Positions 1-9,081 of a DNA stretch of 64,000 nucleotides are shown here, in pieces. The notes below the pieces were generated by a model. The model ran no database searches. It saw only the letters and a program-made list of their open reading frames with translations, and was not told the origin of the DNA. Location: positions 1 through 64,000 of the forward strand of contig NZ_NFHE01000012.1 of NCBI RefSeq assembly GCF_002161235.1. Direction: 5' to 3'. The stretch is from Pseudoflavonifractor sp. An85 (lineage in GTDB: Bacteria > Bacillota > Clostridia > Oscillospirales > Oscillospiraceae). How positions within the stretch are numbered: position 1 is the stretch's first letter; each line of letters opens with the position of its first letter. A program made the translations under genes and the position numbers.

Positions 1-53
1 TCTCGTATAATCTTGATCTTTTCTTCTACACCTAACTTTTGCTTCCTTGGCAT
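1..53 (-). CDS. IS3-family transposase OrfA-like protein, N-terminus only
   Basis: The first 17 codons read MPRKQKLGVEEKIKIIR before the window ends. This resembles the start of the helix-turn-helix OrfA (DNA-binding subunit) of IS3-type transposases, where a short basic leader is followed by a VEEKxKI helix. The ATG at 53 is preceded by GGAGGGAGCATTGTC, a good ribosome site. The assignment rests on this short stretch only. Confidence 0.45.
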   Translation of the reverse strand, partial: MPRKQKLGVEEKIKIIR

Positions 54-58
54 GACAA

Positions 59-112
59 TGCTCCCTCCATGATTGACAGTGTTTTATTTCACTGTCTCTC
101 ATAGAGGGAGCA
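59..112. repeat. Nested palindrome at the IS end
   Basis: TGCTCCCTC (59-67) pairs with GAGGGAGCA (104-112), and inside it GACAGTG (75-81) pairs with CACTGTC (90-96). The palindrome lies between the putative IS tip and the transposase start. It could be the transposase-binding tip plus an internal inverted copy, or a structure that limits read-through expression of the transposase. Confidence 0.6.
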
Positions 113-138
113 TATCAATGTGCCCCGGGCCTTGCTTT

Positions 139-600
139 TTATTCAACGATGGATTTTGCTCCCAGGTCCAGCTGCTTCTGGACGATTTGTGCCATCTTCT
201 CCCCACCATAGCCGTTGGGAAGATACTGGAATAAATGATCTCCTGTGCGCATCCACACACCATCTTCCTTCAGCCAAATGCTGGTCTGATAGTAGATGAT
301 GCCATCCTCTGGCACAGAAATGTACATCACTGCGTCCGGGTCTGACGTAGGCATCAGGGACTCCTCCATCCGCTCGGCATCAATGAGTCCGAAGATCACG
401 GTCTGCGTTTCGTCGTGGTTGAGAATCTCAGACTGGGTAAAATCCACGGCATTACCGCCCTTGGGCACCCCAATGACCACCTGGTAATCCGGCGGCTCGT
501 CGGGCCGGGTGAGAAAATACACATTCCCTGCCGCCAGCGCCACCGCCACCACCGCCAGAATGGCAATGATCACCTGATATACTCTCTTGTTCTCCTCCAT
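139..600 (-). CDS. Small single-pass membrane protein, unknown function
   Basis: 153 residues. The ATG at 600 is chosen because GGAGGAGG lies just upstream; the frame stays open further but without a better start. A hydrophobic segment at about residues 8-28 (VIIAILAVVAVALAAGNVYF) would anchor the protein, leaving an extracytoplasmic domain of about 120 residues. No family was recognised. It contains no cysteines and ends in a charged helix-like stretch. It lies downstream of the rnhA-pcp pair on the same strand but after a strong hairpin, so it is probably separately transcribed. Its own terminator appears disrupted by the neighbouring insertion sequence. Confidence 0.7.
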   Translation of the reverse strand: MEENKRVYQVIIAILAVVAVALAAGNVYFLTRPDEPPDYQVVIGVPKGGNAVDFTQSEILNHDETQTVIFGLIDAERMEESLMPTSDPDAVMYISVPEDGIIYYQTSIWLKEDGVWMRTGDHLFQYLPNGYGGEKMAQIVQKQLDLGAKSIVE

Positions 601-728
601 AATGCTCGCCTCCTCCTCACAAAGATGATCTGGTATCCTCATTCTACCCCAGCCTTTGCGGGAAAAAAAGTCTGGCCCGGTGTCTTCATTTATGATATGA
701 TGAGAAAAGAGAGTTCTGACACACAACA

Positions 729-752
729 GGCCCGGAGCACACGCTCCGGGCC
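729..752 (-). terminator. Hairpin terminator after pcp
   Basis: GGCCCGGAGC (729-738) and GCTCCGGGCC (743-752) form a 10-bp GC-rich stem with a 4-nt loop just past the pcp stop. The T run is better on the plus strand (TTGTTTTG), so on the minus strand it is a weaker or bidirectional terminator. Confidence 0.6.
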
Positions 753-761
753 TTGTTTTGC

Positions 762-1370
762 TTATTTGGATGCTGCCAGCACTTCCAATCCCGCTGTTAT
801 CCCCCGCAGGGCCAGTTCCAGCCCCATGCTGGGCTTGTCCGGCTTGTCCAGCACCTGCTGGGGCAAGTACGGGATGTGGATGAAACCGCTCTTGGCTGTG
901 GGCTTATATTGGGCCAGGTAATGGGCCACCCCATACATCACATGGTTGCATACATAGGTGCCCGCGCTGTTGGAGATGGCCGCCGGCACGCCCGCTCCCC
1001 GCATCCCCTCCACCATCTTCTCAAGCGGGAGCGTGGACAGGTAGGCATCGGGGCCCCCTTCCACAATGGGCACATTCCGGGGCTGCTGCCCCTCATTGTC
1101 AGGGATGGAGAAGTCGTCCACATTCACCGCAACCCGCTCCACGGTGACGGCGCAGCGGCCCCCCGCCTGACCCACACATACCACCGCGTCCGGCCCGATT
1201 TTCTCAATGGCCTGTAAAGCCGCCTGTAAGCCGCCAGAGGCGGTGACCGGCAGAATGGCGGTATGGATATGGGCCTCTCCGATTTGAGGCTCCAGGGCCT
1301 TTACAAGCTCCATGGAGGGGTTTGTGGTCTCGCCCCCGAAGGGCTCAAACCCGGTGACCAGGATTTCCAT
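762..1370 (-). CDS. pcp: Pyroglutamyl-peptidase I (pyrrolidone-carboxylate peptidase)
   Basis: This cytoplasmic C15 cysteine peptidase removes N-terminal pyroglutamate from peptides. The 202-residue length is typical. It begins with the diagnostic MEILVTGFEPFGG. The catalytic triad is visible: Glu in VERVAVN (about residue 80), Cys in SNSAGTYVCN (about 142) and His in GFIHIPYLP (about 166). The ATG sits 3 nt beyond the rnhA stop, with its ribosome site (GGGGGAA) inside the rnhA tail, so the two are translationally close and co-transcribed. Confidence 0.96.
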   Translation of the reverse strand: MEILVTGFEPFGGETTNPSMELVKALEPQIGEAHIHTAILPVTASGGLQAALQAIEKIGPDAVVCVGQAGGRCAVTVERVAVNVDDFSIPDNEGQQPRNVPIVEGGPDAYLSTLPLEKMVEGMRGAGVPAAISNSAGTYVCNHVMYGVAHYLAQYKPTAKSGFIHIPYLPQQVLDKPDKPSMGLELALRGITAGLEVLAASK

Positions 1371-1373
1371 GGC

Positions 1374-1817
1374 TCATTCCCCCTTCAGCCGCTTCCACTC
1401 CCCCACCGCCAGCTCGTCACAGCGGTTGTTGTAGGGGTTGGAGGCGTGACCCTTGACCCAGTGGAGGTTGACGGTGTGTTTTTCGCACAGGCCCAGCAAA
1501 ATCTCCCACAAATCGGAGTTGAGGGCGGGCTTTTTGTCCGCCTTCACCCAGCCCCGGGCCTTCCAGCCTTTGGCCCACCCCTTTTGCAGGGCGTCGATGA
1601 CGTACTTGGAGTCGGAGTACAACTCCACGATGCAGGGTTCGGTGAGGGCCTGGAGCCCCCGGATGACTCCGGTTAATTCCATGCGGTTGTTGGTGGTGTT
1701 GCGCTCCCCGCCGGAGAGCTCCTTTTTGTGGGGCCCATACATCAAAATACACCCCCAGCCCCCGGGGCCGGGATTGCCGGAACAAGCTCCATCGGTATAT
1801 AACGTGACCGTTTTCAT
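1374..1817 (-). CDS. rnhA: Ribonuclease HI
   Basis: This enzyme degrades the RNA strand of RNA-DNA hybrids. The 147-residue length is normal for a single-domain RNase HI. It opens with [19 protein letters not shown] (first catalytic Asp), then NNRMEL (Glu), YSDSKYVID (Asp) and NRCDELA (last Asp). The ATG at 1817 is preferred over upstream in-frame codons because the protein then starts right at the first beta strand and GGGGGA lies 8 nt upstream. It is the first gene of a two-gene unit with pcp and is served by a near-consensus promoter. Confidence 0.96.
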   Translation of the reverse strand: MKTVTLYTDGACSGNPGPGGWGCILMYGPHKKELSGGERNTTNNRMELTGVIRGLQALTEPCIVELYSDSKYVIDALQKGWAKGWKARGWVKADKKPALNSDLWEILLGLCEKHTVNLHWVKGHASNPYNNRCDELAVGEWKRLKGE

Positions 1818-1861
1818 CGGTGTTTCCCCCATATGCTTGACAGAATGGTACAATCAGCGGG

Positions 1862-1890
1862 ATTGTATCAAAATTTCTCCCCCCTGTCAA
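1862..1890 (-). promoter_or_regulatory. Sigma-A promoter of rnhA-pcp
   Basis: On the minus strand, TTGACA (1890-1885) and TACAAT (1867-1862) are separated by exactly 17 nt. The start point would fall about 40 nt upstream of the rnhA ATG. Confidence 0.8.
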
Positions 1891-1908
1891 TGACAGGCCC
1901 CATCAGAC

Positions 1909-1948
1909 AAAATTCCCGCCGCAGCCTTTTGCCGCGGCGGGAATTTTT
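1909..1948 (-). terminator. Terminator of the large surface-protein gene
   Basis: A 14-bp stem, AAAATTCCCGCCGC (1909-1922) with GCGGCGGGAATTTT (1934-1947), lies about 20 nt past the stop of the 2257-residue protein. A/T runs flank both sides, so it could act in both directions. Confidence 0.85.
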
Positions 1949-1966
1949 ATGCGGGAAATGTGTGGA

Positions 1967-4900
1967 TTAGAAGCGCAGCTTGCGGCGGAGCACCACAGCG
2001 CCCACGCACATGGCAGCTGCCACCAACAGAATCACCACATACAGGGTCAGGTTATTCTGGTCCCCGGTGTCCGTGATGGGCTCGTCATCCTGGTCGCCGG
2101 TCTGGGTATCGTCATCGGTGTCGTTGACCTTCTCCAGACGGTCCATGGCACCCTGGAGGGCGTCTGCCAGGGCATCCACCACATCCTGGGTCACATCAAG
2201 CTGGTTGGCTGCTTTAATGGCATCCTGGAGGACGTCTTGCAGCATAGCCCAGCTCTCGGCGGTGTAATCGGCTTCCTTCAGGCTCTGGGCCTTGGCAATG
2301 AGCTGACGCAGCTGGGAAAGATCCACGTCCGCCCGCACCTTCTCCAGGCCGTCTGCAGCGGCCTGCAGGGCATCCCGGGCCTGATCCACCTCAGCCTGGG
2401 TGGCGCTGGCATCCTGATACACCAGATAGGCGTCCTGGAGGGCCTGGGCAAACACAGCCCAAGTCTCGGCGGTGTAGTCCACCTGGGCGTAAGCGCCCAC
2501 CTCATCCAGCAGGGCCTTCAGCTGGGTCTTGTCGGCCTGGTCTACAGGAGGCTGCTCCACCTGCTCCAAGGCACCCTTGGCCTCGTTGAGGGCGGCGGTG
2601 GCGGCATCCACCTCAGCCTGGGTGGCTTTCTCGTTCTCGGCCACAGCCTTGGCATTGGCCAGAGCACGGGCGAAGGTGGCCCAAGTCTCGGCGGTGTAGT
2701 CCTCTTCCTGGAGCTTCTCGGCCTCGGCGATGGCGGCGTTCAGCGCATCCTTCACCACAGGCTTCTCCTCCAGGGCATTCTTGGCATCAGCCAGGGCCTG
2801 ATAGGCCTCGTCCACCTGGGTCTGGGTGGCGGTGTCGTCGGCCATAACAGCCTGGGCATCCGCCAGAGCGGTCTGGAGGGCCGCCCAGCTCTCAGCGGTG
2901 TAATCCGCCTCGTTCAGGGCCAGAACCTCGTTGATCAGAGCTTCCAGCTGGGTCTTGTCGGCGGTCTCAGGCTCTTCCACATACACCGAGCCGTTGACCT
3001 GCCACTCGATGACGCCCACACCGCTGGCGGGATCCCCGGCCACGTTGAACTGGGGCTCCATCTCCATGCGCAAGGCGGTGGTGACGATGCCGCCCAGGTT
3101 GGTGGTGTTGTACTGGTTGGCCTCACAGCCGGGGGTGACGCCGGTGATGTCCACCCACTGGCCATTCTCGTCCAGGTACTGGAAGGTCACAGACTCGGGC
3201 ATGCGGATGCCGCCGCCGTCGGTGAAGTAGTACACGCTGGTGCTGTCCAGAACCATGGGCTGGTCCCAGGTGTAGGTCAGCCAGGCGTTTTGGATGTTGC
3301 CATCCCCGTCATAGCGGTGGTTCCAGTTGTGCCAGGTACCGTGATCCCGGTCCCCGGAGCTGGTGGGCTCATAGCCATCGTTGAGGGTGGCCAGACCGCC
3401 CAGGTCGTTGACGTAGTCGCAGATGCCGTCGACAGTGGCATCCAGAGCAATGTTGCCGCTCTCGGCGGGCTTCTGCTCCAGGCCCTTCCAGGCCGTGCGC
3501 AGATCGTTCATGGCTTTCTGGATCTCCTCACCGTCCTGGGATCCCTTGTCCACCACGGCCTGAGCGGCCGTCAAGGCCTGCTGGAACACGGCCCAGCTCT
3601 CGGCGGTGTACAGGCTCTCGTCCTCGCCCTCAACCTGGGCGAGGAGGTCCTTCAGATCATCCAAGGTGGGCAGCTGAGGCTCGGTCTGCTCGCTGTACAC
3701 CTTCCACTCCATGATGCCCACGCCGTTGCCGTCGTTGTTCTGCTTCATCATGGTGATGCGGATGGAGGTGGTGCTGACGGGGTCAAAAGTGGTGTTGTTG
3801 TATCCGTCCATGTTGGTGGTGTAGGCGGAGGGGTTTTCTACCTTCTGCCAGTTGCCATTGCTGTCCAGATACTCGTAGTAGTACTCCTTGGGGGCTTTGA
3901 TGCCGCCGCTGGTGGGATCGCCCTGGGTGCCGTCATACCAGAAGTAGATGTCGGCGCCGGTGAGGGTGATGGGGGCGTTCCAGGTATAGGTCACGGTCTC
4001 ATAGGCACTGGAGTTGCCCCAGGAGCCATAGCGGGGACCGGCGGGGTTAAAGGAGTTGGCAGGAATCTTGCCGTCGTTGACGGCCTCCACTTTCTCCCAA
4101 CCGGAGACGTAGCTGGTGGATACGGAGGCGGAGTAGGCCATGTTGCCGTCAGCGGTGGGCAGAGCGGCAATGGCAGCGGCCAGCTGACCAGCCATGGCGT
4201 CCACCTGCTCCTGGGTGGCCTCTCGGTTGTCCAGCAGCTCCTCGGCCTGGGCCACCAGAGCCTCAAAGTCGGCCAGTTCCTGCTCGGTCAGGTCGAACAG
4301 GTCCAGGTTCAGGCCGTTGGCCTGATCCACCACACGGCGCAGCTGTACCTTGTCCACCACGCCGTCGGCGTAGCCCATGACCTGCCACTCAATGACGCCG
4401 CAGCCCTTGGTCTTGGGGTTCATCCACATGCGGATGGCAGTGGTGGTGACGGGGTCAAAGGTGGTCACGTTGTACTGGTTCAAGGCATTGCCGCAACCCT
4501 GAGCGTTGACCACAGGCCGCCAATCGCCGTTGGCGTCCAGATACTCGTACCACACCTCCGCGGGGACAAAGTTGCCGTCGGTATAGTAGTAGGCGTTGGA
4601 CTGATAGATGGTCACTTCGGAATCCCAGTCATACTGGACCCAGGCGGTGCCGTTCTGATCGCCCAGCCAGTTGTGCCACACGCCGTGGCTGGTGTCCCGG
4701 GAGCTGACTGGATCATAGCCGTCGTTGAGGCCGGCCACGCCACCCAGATCCTGGGGGGTATTGATGATGGCGGAGGGGATGCCGATGAGGGCCACGTTCT
4801 GAGCGGTGCCTTCCACCACCATGACGTTGACTTCCACCTTCAGGCTAGCATCATCCTGGGCCACACCGGAGACGGTGAATTCGCCCTTCTGGGCGTAGGA

Positions 4901-7900
4901 ATCCTCGCTCACTGCATCCCAAGTGATAGAATGCTCAGCCTGGTTGCCCTCCCCGTCGATCAGGGTCATGGTCTTGGGCAGCTCAGGGGCAGTACCCACG
5001 CTGGTGAGCACGGTACCGGCCCGCTCCACGCCGTCCACCTTACCGGTCATCTCCACGGTGATATCCTTAGTGGAGGACACGTCCCCATCATAGCTGGTGG
5101 AGGAGGGGTCGGTGACGGTCAGGCGCAGGGTGTAGGTGCCGGGGGCATAGGCCTTCATCATGGCCTGGGGCTGGTGGGCATTGGCCAGCACGGCGTTGCC
5201 GCCCTCGGGCTGGGAAACCACGCTCCACTGGTGCTTCAACTCGTTGTTGTACACGGAGTCTCCGGTGGCGGAGCCTTCCAGCTCGGCCACGGTGGTGTTG
5301 GTGGGATGCTGCACGGCGGAAATCTCATCAATCACCGGGGCCGTCTTTTCGGGGGCCTCTCCCACCGGGATGTCCACGGTGGTCTCGGCAGACAGCTCTC
5401 CGTCTCTGACGGAGAGCTTCACGGTGTACACGCCGTCCAGGTTGGCGGTCACTTCTGCATAGGGGTCATCGGTGGCGGAGAAGGTCAGCTCGCCGCCCTG
5501 GGGAGCCTTGGTGACCTCCCAGTTGTAGGTCAGGGTGCCGTTGGGAGCGCCGTCATCGTACACGGTGGACTCCACGCGGAAAGGCACCAGAGCCTGAGGC
5601 TCTTCTTCCACATCCACAGACTCGATGACAGGGGCGGTGTTCTTGCCGTCGTCCATCTTCTGAATAGTCACCTCAGCGGTGGCTCCCTCGGAAATGTTGG
5701 CGTAGGCAATGCCATGGTTGCCCGTGACGTAGCACTGGCCGCTGTCCTGGCCGTTGACCTGGATGGAGTAATAGCCGTCGGTAACGCCAGCGCCGCTGAG
5801 CTCGATGGTGAGCATGTGCTGGGTACCGGTGGTGTTGTTCACGTTCAGGTTAAAGTAGGTGCCGGTGCCGTCCAGAACTGCGGTGGTGCAGGCGTCCTGT
5901 ACCAGCTCCACGTACACCTTCTCGTCAATCAAGTTGATGCGCTTACCGATGCCATCGGTGGGGGTGATGGTGTAGCGGGTGCCGCTCTTGGACACTTCCG
6001 CACCGTAGCCGTAGAGGCCGAAAATGGGGTCGGTGGTGATGTCAGCGCTGATGCTCAGCAGAGAGCCATACAGGCCTTCTTCACTCTCACCGGAGAAATC
6101 GTTCCAGCCGTTGTTCATAATGCGGCTGCCGCCGTCGTTGACGTTCTGAGCGCCGTAGCCGCCCTTGGACATGGTGTAGCGCCAGCTGACGCTGCCCACG
6201 CTCTGGTCGGAAATCTGGCCCATGTTCACGGCGTTGAAGTTGGACAGCTTGGCAGCGTAGTTGAGCCGGGCCGCCCAGGCGGAGGAATCGGTATCCCAGC
6301 CGTTATTCTCATAGCGCAGCCAGTCATCCATGATGTAACCAGCCAGAGAAGCGGTGTACTGGAAGTTCCACCAGCTCTCACCGCCACGGAACACGGGGTC
6401 GGCATACTGGTACCAGGTGGGCTGAATGCCGCGCATGGCGCGGGTCTTCCACTCGGCCTTCTCCATGTTCTCCAGAGCGGCGGCGGCTACGCCCTCCTTG
6501 TCGGGATAGTACTCCCGCAGGGCCTTGGCGGCGGCGTAAGCGCCCTCTTCGCCGGTGTTATCGTACTCAAACTCGGAGCCGTAGGGGTACTGGGCCTGGG
6601 CCATGTTGGTGCCCTTGCCCAGAGCAAACTGTTCTTGCAGGGCGTCGGCCTCCTCATCCATGCCCTCGGTGCGCAACGCCTCGATCATGTCGGGGATCTG
6701 CTGCTCGCCGTAGAAGCCGATGGCACCGGTGTCCACCCGGTTGAGGTAGATACCAGCGGCCTTCTCCAGGTACCACTGGGCATCCTCCCGATAGTCAATG
6801 AGGTCGGGGTAGGCCTTGACGATGCGGTACATGTTGAAGAATCCGGTGGCCTCCATCACCTCGGAGAAGGTACGGGTGTAGGGAGAGGCGGAGTCACTGT
6901 AAATGCCCGATCCGCTGAGGTAGTTGGCCACGGTATAGGTGTCCTGGGTGTACTTCATGTAGTTGTTCCACATAAAGTCGATGAAGTAGGTCTCCATGGA
7001 CTCCACCTCTTTGGGGTCGGGATCCAGGTAGTTCTTCATGGCCATGAAGTTGATATTGTCATGGCTCCAGTCATCGCCCCAGTGGGTCTGCTGGGTGGGG
7101 TCGATGCTCTCAGTGGAGATATACCAGTCACTATAAATGCCGTAGGTGGGGCTGTTGGGATCGGTGTCCTGGGTCTTGTCCACCATGAAGTCGGAGTGGG
7201 CGTTAATGATCTCGTCCAGCTCCTCCAGCACGTTGAACTCGTACTGGGTGAACTTGCGCTCCCCGTCTGCAGTGGTGTACTCCACCCGGACGCTGTTGTT
7301 GCCGATGCAGCCAAACTTCAGCTCATAGATGTGGTGGGTCTCCCCGTCCACTACCTTGGTCTCCACCAGGGTGGCGGAATCCGCATCCACGCCGGCGCAA
7401 TCCACAGCCTTGTTGTTGTTCACCAACCCTTCCGTCTGCTGGGGGATGTGGGCCTCGTCAAAGGGGTCGTTTTCATGGACGCACTGGACATCCACCTCCA
7501 CGTCCTTGACCAGATCCTCGTCGTAGTGCAGGTCCAGCTTGGTGGTCATGTTAATGGCGGTCTGGAAGCCAGGCACCGCCACAGCGTCAATGAGGCCCTC
7601 GTTGTACAGGATGGAGCGCATGTTGTTCTCTCGCTCCTCCACGGAGTTGGAGGCATTGTTGTGGTCCTCGGCGCTGGTCTGGGGGTCGTTGTCTCCGGCC
7701 CGGACGGCGGAGAACTTGAACTGATAGGTCTGGCTCTCACCGGGCTCCAGTACCAGGCTGGTGGCGTCGGTATAGTAGCCGCGGCCGGTCTCCTGAATGT
7801 CCTTGGAGTGGATGTAGTACACACTCAGGCCGGGGAACCAGCCGCCGGTGTCGCTGGTCCAGTTCTGGTACAGCTCCCCGGACCGGGTGCCCACCACGCC

Positions 7901-8740
7901 GTTGATGGTGCCGGTCCACTGGTCGATGTACTCGATGCGGGCGCCGGTCTCCACCACAGGGGTGAACAGCATGTAGTTGCCCTCGCCGCTGCACCGGATG
8001 GCATAGGCGTAGCCGCTGTCCGCACCGGCAAAGGTGTGCACGGTGACGCGGTTGTTATAGGTGTCGTCGATGGTGGCATACTTGTTGTTCCAGGGCATGG
8101 GCAGGCCCACGTCGCCGAACTCAATGTACTCATCGCTGGTGTTTTCCAGGGTGATGGACCACAGCAGAGAGCCATCCTCGGTGTTCATATTGTAGTTGGA
8201 AGTAACATCGAACCCCTTCATGGTGCGCTCGTCGGTGGAGTCCAGGTTCTGGCCCTTGATGGTAACTTCCACCTCTTTGTCGCTGATGACATCCTTGTCG
8301 ATGTAGGGGTTGTTCTCCAGATTCTCGGAGGCGTTGGAATAGGTGGTGGAGCCGCCAGCGGCCAGGGTCTTGTTGGTGTCCACCTCCACAAAGCCCGAGT
8401 TGTCCTCGGGGAAGGTTCCATCCTCACTGGTACGATAGGAGAAAATCATCTCGCCCATCCACTGGTGGGCCTCATTGTTCTGCTGAGCCGTGTCGTTGGG
8501 CAGAACAAAGTTAACATCCTCACCATAGCTGTTGGTGCGGTTGTTGTTGATGGTCAGCAGTGAGATCTGACCCAGATCGCCGATCTCCGCCGTCAGGCTC
8601 TTGTTGGAGATGCGGTCATCCGTGGCCGGCTCTTCAGCCTTGACCTCCACCGGCAACACCGCCACCATGGACAGCACCATGGAGGCAGACAATGCCATTG
8701 GGACAATTCTTTTTCGGAACAATTCTCCCTTTTTGATCAT
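1967..8740 (-). CDS. Giant cell-surface protein: DUF5695-like region, PKD/Ig-like, three discoidin-like and six FIVAR modules
   Basis: 2257 residues with a signal peptide (1-35, ending VKAEE). Residues 46-900 resemble the DUF5695 family: a beta-rich first half, then a helix-rich half (about 560-870) suggestive of an alpha-toroid carbohydrate-active fold. Next come two PKD-like domains (1036-1126, 1134-1232) and a bacterial Ig-like domain (1234-1311). Three discoidin-like modules follow (1314-1457, 1533-1684, 1762-1918), each with a WHNW or YGSWG block and a GVIEWQV-type end. Six FIVAR repeats with the YTAESWA signature lie near 1462-1527, 1692-1756, 1928-1993, 1996-2059, 2069-2134 and 2139-2203. 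The C-terminus has ITDTGD, a hydrophobic helix (2233-2250) and RRKLRF, a sortase-type anchor. ATG at 8740 follows GGAAGG. A role in host or dietary glycan binding and hydrolysis is inferred; the catalytic residues are not known. Confidence 0.85.
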   Translation of the reverse strand: MIKKGELFRKRIVPMALSASMVLSMVAVLPVEVKAEEPATDDRISNKSLTAEIGDLGQISLLTINNNRTNSYGEDVNFVLPNDTAQQNNEAHQWMGEMIFSYRTSEDGTFPEDNSGFVEVDTNKTLAAGGSTTYSNASENLENNPYIDKDVISDKEVEVTIKGQNLDSTDERTMKGFDVTSNYNMNTEDGSLLWSITLENTSDEYIEFGDVGLPMPWNNKYATIDDTYNNRVTVHTFAGADSGYAYAIRCSGEGNYMLFTPVVETGARIEYIDQWTGTINGVVGTRSGELYQNWTSDTGGWFPGLSVYYIHSKDIQETGRGYYTDATSLVLEPGESQTYQFKFSAVRAGDNDPQTSAEDHNNASNSVEERENNMRSILYNEGLIDAVAVPGFQTAINMTTKLDLHYDEDLVKDVEVDVQCVHENDPFDEAHIPQQTEGLVNNNKAVDCAGVDADSATLVETKVVDGETHHIYELKFGCIGNNSVRVEYTTADGERKFTQYEFNVLEELDEIINAHSDFMVDKTQDTDPNSPTYGIYSDWYISTESIDPTQQTHWGDDWSHDNINFMAMKNYLDPDPKEVESMETYFIDFMWNNYMKYTQDTYTVANYLSGSGIYSDSASPYTRTFSEVMEATGFFNMYRIVKAYPDLIDYREDAQWYLEKAAGIYLNRVDTGAIGFYGEQQIPDMIEALRTEGMDEEADALQEQFALGKGTNMAQAQYPYGSEFEYDNTGEEGAYAAAKALREYYPDKEGVAAAALENMEKAEWKTRAMRGIQPTWYQYADPVFRGGESWWNFQYTASLAGYIMDDWLRYENNGWDTDSSAWAARLNYAAKLSNFNAVNMGQISDQSVGSVSWRYTMSKGGYGAQNVNDGGSRIMNNGWNDFSGESEEGLYGSLLSISADITTDPIFGLYGYGAEVSKSGTRYTITPTDGIGKRINLIDEKVYVELVQDACTTAVLDGTGTYFNLNVNNTTGTQHMLTIELSGAGVTDGYYSIQVNGQDSGQCYVTGNHGIAYANISEGATAEVTIQKMDDGKNTAPVIESVDVEEEPQALVPFRVESTVYDDGAPNGTLTYNWEVTKAPQGGELTFSATDDPYAEVTANLDGVYTVKLSVRDGELSAETTVDIPVGEAPEKTAPVIDEISAVQHPTNTTVAELEGSATGDSVYNNELKHQWSVVSQPEGGNAVLANAHQPQAMMKAYAPGTYTLRLTVTDPSSTSYDGDVSSTKDITVEMTGKVDGVERAGTVLTSVGTAPELPKTMTLIDGEGNQAEHSITWDAVSEDSYAQKGEFTVSGVAQDDASLKVEVNVMVVEGTAQNVALIGIPSAIINTPQDLGGVAGLNDGYDPVSSRDTSHGVWHNWLGDQNGTAWVQYDWDSEVTIYQSNAYYYTDGNFVPAEVWYEYLDANGDWRPVVNAQGCGNALNQYNVTTFDPVTTTAIRMWMNPKTKGCGVIEWQVMGYADGVVDKVQLRRVVDQANGLNLDLFDLTEQELADFEALVAQAEELLDNREATQEQVDAMAGQLAAAIAALPTADGNMAYSASVSTSYVSGWEKVEAVNDGKIPANSFNPAGPRYGSWGNSSAYETVTYTWNAPITLTGADIYFWYDGTQGDPTSGGIKAPKEYYYEYLDSNGNWQKVENPSAYTTNMDGYNNTTFDPVSTTSIRITMMKQNNDGNGVGIMEWKVYSEQTEPQLPTLDDLKDLLAQVEGEDESLYTAESWAVFQQALTAAQAVVDKGSQDGEEIQKAMNDLRTAWKGLEQKPAESGNIALDATVDGICDYVNDLGGLATLNDGYEPTSSGDRDHGTWHNWNHRYDGDGNIQNAWLTYTWDQPMVLDSTSVYYFTDGGGIRMPESVTFQYLDENGQWVDITGVTPGCEANQYNTTNLGGIVTTALRMEMEPQFNVAGDPASGVGVIEWQVNGSVYVEEPETADKTQLEALINEVLALNEADYTAESWAALQTALADAQAVMADDTATQTQVDEAYQALADAKNALEEKPVVKDALNAAIAEAEKLQEEDYTAETWATFARALANAKAVAENEKATQAEVDAATAALNEAKGALEQVEQPPVDQADKTQLKALLDEVGAYAQVDYTAETWAVFAQALQDAYLVYQDASATQAEVDQARDALQAAADGLEKVRADVDLSQLRQLIAKAQSLKEADYTAESWAMLQDVLQDAIKAANQLDVTQDVVDALADALQGAMDRLEKVNDTDDDTQTGDQDDEPITDTGDQNNLTLYVVILLVAAAMCVGAVVLRRKLRF

Positions 8741-8861
8741 GTGTTCCCTTCCTTTCCTTTCCGTTTGTATTTGGCCATACGCCCCTGGGGCGTATCACAC
8801 ACCGGGTCGCGCGCTTGCCTCGTCTCTTGATGTACCACCTGCCCATTCTCAAGTTTTTTCC

Positions 8862-8890
8862 ATTCTATCATGAGATTCATATAATTTCAA
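8862..8890 (-). promoter_or_regulatory. Promoter of the giant surface protein, with operator-like palindrome upstream
   Basis: On the minus strand, TTGAAA (8890-8885) and TAGAAT (8867-8862) are 17 nt apart. Just upstream, AAACGTTT (8900-8907) is a perfect 8-bp palindrome centred on CG, as seen in LacI-family or CcpA operators. The leader to the ATG is about 115 nt. Carbon-source control is an inference. Confidence 0.6.
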
Positions 8891-9032
8891 TTATTTTTAA
8901 AACGTTTAATAAGTACATAATGCACAATATATTTGTATGTTTTCTATTTAAGGTGTTAAATCAATAGGTTTCGCATGCCCCCATTTATACACTTTCACCG
9001 TAAATCGTTTCACTTTTTTGTTCATAAAAAAA

Positions 9033-9067
9033 TAACGGAAAACCGCAGATTTTGCGGTTTTCCGTTA
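9033..9067 (-). terminator. Terminator of gyrB-gyrA
   Basis: A 15-bp perfect stem, TAACGGAAAACCGCA (9033-9047) and TGCGGTTTTCCGTTA (9053-9067), lies 15 nt past the gyrA stop. On the minus strand it is followed by TTTTTTTATG. Confidence 0.92.
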
Positions 9068-9081
9068 TTTTTAAAATACTA

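Larger units (their letters stand above)
1..112 (-). mobile_element. Edge of an IS3-like insertion sequence (partial)
   Basis: The left edge of the window holds the 5' end of a transposase gene reading leftward, preceded by a ribosome site and a large palindrome. The outermost sequence read inward from 112 is TGCTCCCTCTATGAGAGACA, which begins with TG as IS3-family ends usually do. The boundary at 112 is inferred. Only one end is in the window, so target duplication and family cannot be confirmed. Confidence 0.55.

Noticed and set aside
1949-8563. Very long open frame on the plus strand (over 2200 codons) opposite the surface-protein gene
   Set aside because: It is a mirror of a GC-rich, codon-biased gene; translation is low-complexity Val/Gly/His/Leu without domains, has no ribosome site, and the opposite strand has signal peptide, domains and terminator.
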